Positions 56,380-64,000 of a stretch of 64,000 nt of DNA are shown here, piece by piece. Made by a program: the position numbers and the translations under genes. Origin of the DNA: Leptodontidium sp. MPI-SDFR-AT-0119 (Eukaryota > Ascomycota > Leotiomycetes > Helotiales > Leptodontidiaceae); NCBI GenBank assembly GCA_020726505.1, contig JAHLEZ010000017.1:1178001-1242000 (forward strand). The letters are read 5' to 3'. The notes under the pieces are model-generated. The model made no database searches and had not been told where the DNA came from. It saw only the letters and a program-made list of their open reading frames with translations. Positions within the stretch are counted from its first letter, which is position 1. Each line of letters opens with the position of its first letter.

Positions 56380-58521
56380 ATGGGCTTCACAATTAGTCGA
56401 CATACTTCCCTTATTCTTGCCCTCTTCTTGATTTTCATTACTGGCAGTGTCAGTACTGCCTTTGTGTTGCGTGCAGCGAATTTAGCAGGTAACAGATTAG
56501 CAAACCATGCATTGTTCCCAACAAACTAATGATGTACCCTGTGTAGACTATACTTCCTTACTCGATGCCTCAATCGAATCTCTTAGTAGTGGCTTAGCCC
56601 GACGGAAATTTACCAGTGTCGATCTAGTCAAGGTACGGTGGCTCTCCTTAGCTTACATGTGCCATTTTCTCCCATTGAAAGAGAGATACTTTTGAGCCAA
56701 TCAAGCGCAAAAATGAGACTTGAGGGCTTGCTGATGGTTCGAACAGGCTTACTTAGCTAGAATAGCTGAAGTCCAAGAAGATTTCCATGCTGTGACGGAG
56801 GTCAATCCAGATGCTTTGTCGATTGCTGCCGACCTAGACTTGGAGCGTCTGCATGGATCTCTCCGCGGGTATGACTTCCTTTACTGTTAAGATTTGCCAA
56901 TTGCTCACCATGTCAGGCCTCTCCACGGAATACCACTTCTCATCAAAAACGTCATCGCTACAAATGACAAGATGAACAACACAGGTAGAGACTTCATATC
57001 TCTCTGCTTAACTTGATTCAGTGCTCACATTTTGCAGCTGGATCTTGGGCACTTCTCGGTGCGAAAGTACCTCGTGATGCCACGGTTGCGAAAAAGCTTC
57101 GAGACGCTGGAGCTATCCTTCTAGGCAAATCCAGTCTCACTCAATGGGCCAATTTCCGGTCCGATAATAGCAGCAATGGCTGGTCATCGCTCGGTGGTCA
57201 AGTTTACGGGCCGTATTTCCCACGCCAGGATCCTTGGGGAAGTTCAAGTGGAAGCGGCGTCGCAGCTACGTAAGTTATTCTTGCCCTGCTCATGTGCCTT
57301 GGGCTTTATTAGTAGGAAACTCTGACAGAATAGTAGCCTTGGTCTGGCATCTGGATGTCTTGGGACAGAGACTGATGGATCGATCACAAGTCCGGCATCA
57401 TCGAATAATCTAGTTGGAATCAAGCCGAGTACTATGTGATTCCCCCAATATTCTCAACCCCGCGCTAATGTGATCCCCAGCTGTCGGTCTAACATCCCGA
57501 TATCTTGTTATCCCTATCAGCGAGCACCAAGATACGGTGGGACCCATGGCAAAATCCGTTAAAGACGCTGCCTATATCCTACAAGCAATCGTAGGACCGG
57601 ATCCGCATGACAACTACACTTCTACCATTCCGCATACACCGGACTATGTTAAAGCGTGCAAGCATTCATCCCTTTCTGGCATGCGTTTTGGCATTCCGCG
57701 CAATGCTATATCACTCGCGCTTGATTCTAGTACCCAGCCACAGATAAAAGCACTCGGCCAAGCAATCAAGGTCCTCCGAGCTGCAGGTGCTACTGTTATC
57801 GACAATACCAATTTTACCGCCGCAGACGAATTCTGGAACTCTAACATTTCTGCACGAGTTCTTGAGGCCGACTTTGTGGTGAATTTGCAGGGTTACTTGA
57901 CCTCCTTGACACACAACCCGAACGATATCCATTCCCTGGATCAATTGCGTAACTTCACTCGGAATTCTTTGCTGGAAGAATGTCCCCTCAGAGATACAGG
58001 GGTCTGGGACGCCGCCCTCAGTGGGTGGAATAATACAGATCCTCGCTTTTGGCCCGCATACCAGCAGAATCTATACTACGGTGATGACGGAGGTTTGCTG
58101 GGAGCTATGGAGCGTTTCAAGCTCGACGCCATCATCATGCCAGCGGATTTTGCAGCTCATTGGGCTGCAACTGTAGGCACTCCGATCGTGACAGTCCCAC
58201 TGGGGTTTTATCCACCTGGGACGCCCGTAGTGAAGGACTCTTGGGGTTTGGTCGAGTCGGCGCCCAAAATTCCGTAAGCTTATCCGAGTTCGTTCTTATG
58301 ACGAAACAGCAAGGCGGAACTATTGGGTTATAGCCCTTTTGCAATCTAGAGTCCTCACTGACACTTAACCTAGGTTTGGGATTAGCTTCATGGGAAGGAA
58401 GTTCTCTGAGGAAAAGCTGATCAGCATGGCTTACGCCTTTGAGCAGCGAACTAAGGTCAGAAATACCGTGCAGCCGTATATTGTCCCCAAGACCGAACTT
58501 TCAGATGTCGTTGAAAAGTAG
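56380..58521 (+). CDS. Secreted amidase (amidase signature family)
   Basis: Hydrolyses amide bonds with a Ser-cisSer-Lys triad. Eight exons (56380-56488, 56547-56632, 56747-56868, 56917-56984, 57038-57269, 57334-57428, 57481-58273, 58374-58521) join exactly to 485 aa. The chosen ATG 56380 opens a clear signal peptide (SLILALFLIFITGSVSTAFV); an in-frame ATG at 56230 would only add 50 residues in front of it. Seen: the Lys of PLLIKNVI (catalytic), WGSSSGSGVAATSLGLASGCLGTETDGSI with the signature glycine/serine loop and both serines, and GIKPTVGLTSR. The usual GGSSGGS loop is here GSSSGSG. The hAT MITE sits just upstream. The substrate is unknown. Confidence 0.92.
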
Positions 58522-59477
58522 AGAGGCAGCTTTATCTCCAAGACATCAGATGCTCTTGCACTTCCTGCCATTTGGAATGTTGGAATATGGTGGCGGGGGC
58601 TATGTTCGTTCAAGGTTATCAATCAGCTCCACAGAGTAGAGAACCCTGATTGGCAGAATATCCACTGACCTTCTTGAGTATTCAGTGGTGTGGTTATTGG
58701 ATTATTGTGAATGTTGGCGGACTGGTCAGGCAGACTCGTAGAGAAGGCGGGTTGTGTGGGTTGTTAAATGTTTTAGTATGAGAGTCCTTATGGGACGGAC
58801 CGACGACCCGGAGCCTTCTTTCTATTCTACAAGGTAGAGGAATATGGGGCGAACGAGATATTCAAACACAGCCAATCCATTCTCACAAAGATGCTGAGGG
58901 CTGCAAGAATAACGCTTCTTTTCTAACGTTCCCGTGGGATGGCCATCTGACACTTGTCTTCCAATGCTAATTTAACGGCTTCTGGTAAAAGTCAATTGCC
59001 GACATGTGAAGGCTGCCATGCTTGATAGCGGTCGATCTTATAACTCGACGCCAAGACATGGCGTTGATTCTTCTGCATTACAGCTGGGCGAGAGCTTCAC
59101 AGCTCAGGTTCCTGCTATTGGACGATCCGAATTTGACAGCATGCCAAGGAATCCTTCTGCAATGTCAAAGCCCATCGACCGTGTCATTAATTGACTTGTG
59201 GATTTCCAAAGTCTGAAGAAAGCCGCATTTGTGGCAGTGCCGCGATAGGATGCCAAAAGCCTCATATCGCGATCAACCAAGAAAAGGCGGCGGTGCGCAC
59301 CTTCCTGAGATCAAGCAAGCCATAAGTTTGTAGAATAGTGTTCCGGACTTCTATATTAATCCAAACACCTCGAAATGTTGCTAGGATCTTTCGTTACACA
59401 GTTGTACTGTTTTGGACAAACTCTATTCAGCATTCAGGCACAATCAATCTGCTTCGCCGAGTGGCCTGGGCGACCCA
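58522..59477. other. Intergenic
   Basis: No supported gene. Short frames here show no family features. The true 5' exon of the next gene could lie near its right end. Confidence 0.35.
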
Positions 59478-61475
59478 ATGGCTCATACCTGGATCAATTT
59501 GTCCACTCGTTGGAGCCTCTCCAGCGTTCAAGCTGCGCTGAACGTCATCATTTCAGTCATTGGTACTGTTGGTATCTGGACCTTCGCCCGATTCTGGTGG
59601 CAACGAGCAGGCGCTCGAGTTGTCCGCAGAAATTCTGGCATCCCCTTGTCAGCTTTGTTCACTGTCAGCTCTCCCGGCGAAGCATGGGATGCCATCACTG
59701 TTCAGGGAAGGTAAGCTCCCCACTCTTCAAATGTGCATGAGTTCCATGCCTGCATATGCAGGTTTTTGTCATCACTAACCAATACCAGGCGTCTTTTCGC
59801 CATCGAGAGCTGGCACTTATTGCTGCAAGTGACTATCGTCATATTAGTCACTCTTGCTTGTATGCTGTCGGGACCAATCGCTACTCTGGCCTCTCGAACG
59901 ACCCGTACTGTCCAGAAAAGCACCCTTCAAGTTCTCCACACTGTCACGAACGGCAGTTCCTCGGCCAACCTTCTGGAAGCGATCATGTTATGGAATTCCA
60001 CAATCGAAAGTTTAAACCAAGCATCCTTCCCAACCGATCAGTTGCTTGACTTTCTCCCCCCATCTACAGTAAACTGGACATACATTCCTTCCGAATGGGA
60101 CCCAAACTGGAGCATGGCTTGCAACTTCACAGATGAAACTTTGTTATACAATGTTTCTGGGCAAGGCAACTATACATTCTATCACCCGCTCGATGCCTTC
60201 CCCGTGTATCGAGACACATATGATCCAGCATGGCTCAACACCTCAAAGTACAGAATTCAAGCGGACTTTATAAGCTGGACTGCTGGGTCTGGAATCAACG
60301 CACCATTCACGGATGTTTTGAACTTCATTCTTATCGAGTCGGATCCCGCGATTGATGACCGGTGGCACACAAATAACGAGACTATGCACCTTTCATTATC
60401 AGTTCTCCATACCCAAAATCTCTCGGCTTTGGACAATCAGTATTTCAATCAAGCGGAAGCAACGTCCTGGCGCCCAGTTGGACCCGTCGGGAACGCGAGC
60501 TACACCCGAGTGGAGTGTTCTATTACGAGAAGACCCGAGGTCCCAGATAAAGACCTCGTTCCCTGGGTCTGGACAAACGACACCTACTCTATCACAATGC
60601 AATATACCATGTTTTGGTCTTATCCCTTTATACGGGAGGAATTTTTAAACATTACCTATCCGACACCTACAGGGAAAGAGATTCTCAGGTTTTATCAAGC
60701 GTATCTTGTTGCGCTTGGCGCAAGTATGGACATCACTCCCTCACCTATGGAGCTCAGCGTTTGGATGGAGACAGTACAGCTCTCTGCTATCTTTCTTGCA
60801 TTCATACTTGCTCTAGCCTTGGTAATCATCCTCTTCAGCATTCGCTACTTTGTCTTCCTAAAACGACACAAACTGGAGCTGGAAGCAACATTTGTGCCTG
60901 ATGGAAAGATGGAGTGGATAGTTCATTCAGCTAGGATGGCCGCGAGTGGTGGTGACGAGGAGTCCGACGGCAAAGGTTCTAAGATCAAAGACAGAGTTTA
61001 TCTTCAAGAAGCTACTTTCGGCTATTTCGCCATGGGAGAAACTCACCAAAATGGCCCTGATGGTGAGACACGTCGGCCATCATTGGCGCGAGTCCATACT
61101 CGAGGAAACTCGGTATCAGGTCCCCCACCATACTCAAGGGGCTCGGTGCCGCGCCAGCCACGAACGCACTCTCTTCCCCCACTTTCCATTATTGAACACG
61201 AGAAGCAAAACAAATCTCATCCAAACATGCCCAGTCACCAAGAGATAGGTACCGTGTTTAACCTGACGGTCTTTGAGACAGACAAAGAAGCACAGCCGAG
61301 CCCACCAGACTCTAGCCCACATACTTGCGAAAGAAACGCCGACAAGCCGCCCCCAATAACGTCTTCGGATAGTTGTGGCCAATCTTCAAAGACTATTGAT
61401 CCAATATCGCCCAGTGCCTCGATTGAGCCGTCGATTTCTCCGCCGAATTCTCTTCCGAAAGAGGAGAAGCTATAG
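59478..61475 (+). CDS. Fungal membrane protein of unknown function
   Basis: Exons 59478-59710 and 59789-61475 join exactly to 639 aa. TM1 is at about residues 22-41 (AALNVIISVIGTVGIWTFA) and TM2 at about 86-108 (LLLQVTIVILVTLACML). A 300-residue loop follows with at least ten N-X-S/T sequons and is presumably extracellular. TM3 (LSAIFLAFILALALVIILFSIRYFVF, near 415-440) leads into a 200-residue cytosolic tail rich in Ser and Pro (RPSLARVHTRGNSVSGPPPY, SPPDSSP, ISPPNSLPKEEKL). No enzyme motif is visible. The layout is shared by a widespread but uncharacterised group in Pezizomycotina. The frame is open before the ATG, so an upstream exon is possible. Confidence 0.78.
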
Positions 61476-62378
61476 TCAAAGGGCGGTCACTGGCTGGATC
61501 ACGCTGAAGTATGAATGTAACGCTGAATTGTACCTGCAAGGTTCCTGAGAAAGTTTAGCATATGCTCTCGAGTTGATTGGCACAAAATCTCCAGGTATGT
61601 CGCAAACTGTTCCTGATTTTGGGAATAGGGCGTTGTTGACTTTCGCTTAAGTTCGAGTTCCGTTTTCTTGGTTCATGAGGTTCAAAATTAGGTTGGATAA
61701 GAATAGTACGGCCTCTTAAGCAGATAGTGCACTTCAAAAATTAAGGGGGGAAATAGCATATAAAATAGAATATCAGACCTTTTTTCACAAAAGTTTGCTT
61801 ATTGATCGCTTCGGTTATCTTGTGTCAGCAATATTCCTCCTAAAGGCAGAAATCTGCAGCTGCACACAGGGCTATTTGACGGCAATTAAGGAAATCAATC
61901 AAATCTAAGGATGGAGTAGAGCTTCTTTTGTCTACAAGAAGATTCTTTTCCTCATGTGAGATTGAAATTCTAAAAATTGGGGTTGTCCCACATTTCGAGC
62001 CAAGGCTGACATCCTTTTGTATATCATATATCAGTCAGTGCAAGTTTTACTCGGCCACCTTCTAATGTCGGATCAAAAAGAAACTCATACCAAGTAATTA
62101 CAGTAGGAGAAATAACGCTCTTGCGAAGATCATTCCCAAGAGTCATGACTGACAACGCTTAACGCTTTTCCTAGGTAGGGTCCGGTGTCGGACGCACCTT
62201 CCCCGCATCAACGAGCAACCCCACAATTTAGGTACTACCTTACAAGTTACCTCCGTCTTCAAACTCAGACAAGAATATCTGCTAGAAGTTTTCGTCTTCC
62301 TCGAAGTTTATGATCTCCTTTTAAGATACCAATCGTCGTATCGGTTGACCTACTCACTCTCAAACCTTTCGCCCGATC
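61476..62378. other. Intergenic; LEU2-type gene promoter
   Basis: About 900 bases with nothing coding. The last 150 bases are the likely promoter and leader of the 3-isopropylmalate dehydrogenase gene. Confidence 0.4.
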
Positions 62379-63703
62379 ATGGCATCCAAAGATTCCCCCG
62401 CCTACCTAGCCACCAACCTAGTATCGCGAACAACTGCAACAAAGCTTCATTCCATCCTCCTTCTTCCAGGAGATGGCGTAGGCCCTGAAATTGCGGAAGA
62501 GGCTCTCAAAGTCCTCTCAGCTGTCACGAAGATTTCTGGCGTCCAGTTCAGGGTCCGCAAGGCGCTGACAGGGGGCTGTAGCATTGATGCACATGGCACG
62601 CCACTGACGGACGACGTGCTACAACTTGCCAAAGACAGCGATGCTATTCTTTTTGGTGCGGTCGGAGGTCCGAAATGGTAAGAAAAAGTCAACGGTGAGG
62701 GATCATATATGAATTACTTGTAATTAACTTCATCAGGGGAGCTGGCGCAATCAGACCTGAAGCAGGGCTCCTCACTCTCCGCAAAGAGCTTTCCCTATTC
62801 GCCAATCTTCGTCCTTGCAATCTACCATCAACTTCATTAACAAATCTCTCACCTCTTCGGCCCGAGATCATAGCTGGGACAGACTTCGTCATCGTCCGAG
62901 AGAATTGTGGTGGCGCCTACTTCGGCACGAAAGTCGAGGAGGAAGACTTCGCAAGCGATCCATGGGCCTACTCGCGCTCAGAAATCGAACGCGTAGCTCG
63001 AATTGCAGCTAAACTGGCCCATGCCATGGGAAAGGAAAACCACAATCTGAGTTTCGACGGCAAGGGTGGTCCAACTCAGGTTATCAGCTGCGACAAGGCC
63101 AATGTCCTCGCCAGCTCGAGACTCTGGAGAAAGGTTATTACAGAGATTTATCAAAAAGAGTTCCCTGATATCAAATTGAGCCATCAACTTGCGGACAGTG
63201 CAGCAATGCTCATGATGAAAGCTCCAACCAGTTTCAATGGCGTAGTCGTTATGGACAACACTTTCGGGGATATTTTGAGTGATGTCGCGAGCGTGGTGCC
63301 TGGTAGCTTGGGATTATTACCGAGTGCCAGTTTGAGTGGATGGCTTGGAGAGGGAGACTCTGGGAAGCTTATGGGCTTATATGAACCTGTTCATGGAAGT
63401 GCACCTGATATCGCAGGCAAAGGAATTGTGAATCCAGCTGCCATGATCCTATCGGTGGCTATGATGTTGAAGTATTCATTCAATATGGTGAAAGAAGCGA
63501 AAGATATTGAGGCAGCAGTTGCAAAGGTTCTGGATTCAAAAGATGTCGGAGGACTAGAAGTTCGGACTGGGTGAGTCTCTTTGCAATTGGGAGTTTCCAG
63601 TTTGATGTTGACTAACTAATCTTGCAGCGATCTCGGAGGAAAAGCGAGCACGACGCAGTTGGGAGACGCCATTTGCGAAGTGCTCCTCAGCTCAACCAAG
63701 TGA
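62379..63703 (+). CDS. 3-isopropylmalate dehydrogenase (leucine biosynthesis)
   Basis: Oxidative decarboxylation of 3-isopropylmalate to 2-oxoisocaproate with NAD+. Exons 62379-62677, 62737-63570 and 63628-63703 join exactly to 402 aa. Motifs: LLPGDGVGPEIAEEALKVL at the N-terminus, [28 protein letters not shown] with the substrate-binding Arg residues, RENCGGAYFG, SCDKANVLASSRLWRK, the metal-binding Asp in VMDNTFGDILSDVAS, and GLYEPVHGSAPDIAGKGIVNPAAMILS. It is longer than the usual fungal Leu2 (about 365 aa). It has a 17-residue N-terminal extension and about ten extra residues (GKENHNLSFDGKGG) before the SCDKANVL motif. It could be the housekeeping enzyme or a second paralogue. Confidence 0.93.
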
Positions 63704-63941
63704 ACAATAAATTAATTAATATGTTTGTTCTTTATATATTTTCCCTGTCCTATTCAATAGCCCCCTGCTGTACAACGATTGTGATCCAATCGGCCAAATA
63801 ACCCTGCATCATTATGCATGCTTGAGGCTCAGCTCAGCTACTTGTACTGGACGTCGAAAGTTGTCACGGCGCTGCATCAGTTCCGATTATATCCAACCCC
63901 AACCTGAGTTGAGTCCTTCCCAACACGCATTATCAAAACAA
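63704..63941. other. 3' flank and next promoter
   Basis: Short intergenic stretch; nothing recognised. Confidence 0.4.
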
Positions 63942-64000
63942 ATGAGTTCATCCGCATCTCGAAATTTTGCCGAAAGGCAAGATATTGATCCACACAACCC
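63942..64000 (+). CDS. Possible start of a gene cut by the window end
   Basis: ATG 63942 in the context caaaacaaATGAG opens a frame MSSSASRNFAERQDIDPHN that runs to the edge. The context is good for a fungal start, but only 19 codons are visible and no family can be named. Confidence 0.3.
   Translation, partial: MSSSASRNFAERQDIDPHN

Noticed and set aside
1..64000. CRISPR arrays, bacterial promoters, ribosome-binding sites
   Set aside because: The sequence is eukaryotic; no regularly spaced repeats or such signals were seen.

Overview
The window is nuclear DNA from a filamentous ascomycete (Pezizomycotina; Leotiomycetes is a guess from overall gene style, not proven). Nearly all genes carry short introns of 47-175 nt with fungal GT...AG borders. 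There are fungal-specific families (Zn2Cys6 and DUF3425-type bZIP regulators, MpaB-like oxygenase, STAND/NLR proteins) and several transposon types. No ribosome-binding sites, operons or CRISPR arrays are present. Most exon structures were rebuilt by hand; wherever joins are given, the reading frame closes exactly.

Region 1 (0.3-20 kb) looks like a catabolic or detoxification neighbourhood: an ALDH3-type fatty aldehyde dehydrogenase, a 4CL-like acyl-CoA ligase ending in the peroxisomal signal AKL, a cytochrome b5-acyl-CoA dehydrogenase fusion, an NmrA-like NAD(P)-binding protein, a nitronate monooxygenase, a second aldehyde dehydrogenase and an MFS exporter. Together they could take up, activate, oxidise and export a fatty or arylpropanoid substrate. 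The 12-mer TTACGGACGTAA occurs in two of these promoter regions. A pogo-type transposase scrap and a hAT BED-finger relic lie among them.

Region 2 (20.7-26.5 kb) has a bZIP/DUF3425 regulator, an MpaB-like oxygenase and a secreted AttH/kievitone-hydratase-like protein.

Region 3 (26.8-43.1 kb) is an NLR island. An intact patatin-NB-ARC-TPR protein (1207 aa) and a very large fungal STAND protein (N-terminal STAND domain, NACHT, ankyrin repeats; about 1797 aa if one frameshift is ignored) lie on the same strand, separated by a decayed 5.4-kb LINE. This architecture belongs to fungal self/non-self recognition and programmed cell death, and is the most interesting part of the window.

Region 4 (43.7-51.2 kb) holds a broken SAM methyltransferase, an LPGEIRNQIF-type hypothetical protein, a Ser/Thr-rich secreted membrane-anchored protein, two uncertain hypotheticals and an AlaX-like tRNA editing protein.

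Region 5 (51.9-64 kb) holds a Zn2Cys6 factor whose 547-nt intron carries a hairpin and an antisense tRNA-like gene, a 405-bp hAT MITE with perfect 8-bp target duplications, a secreted amidase, a three-TM membrane protein, a LEU2-type 3-isopropylmalate dehydrogenase and the possible start of one more gene.
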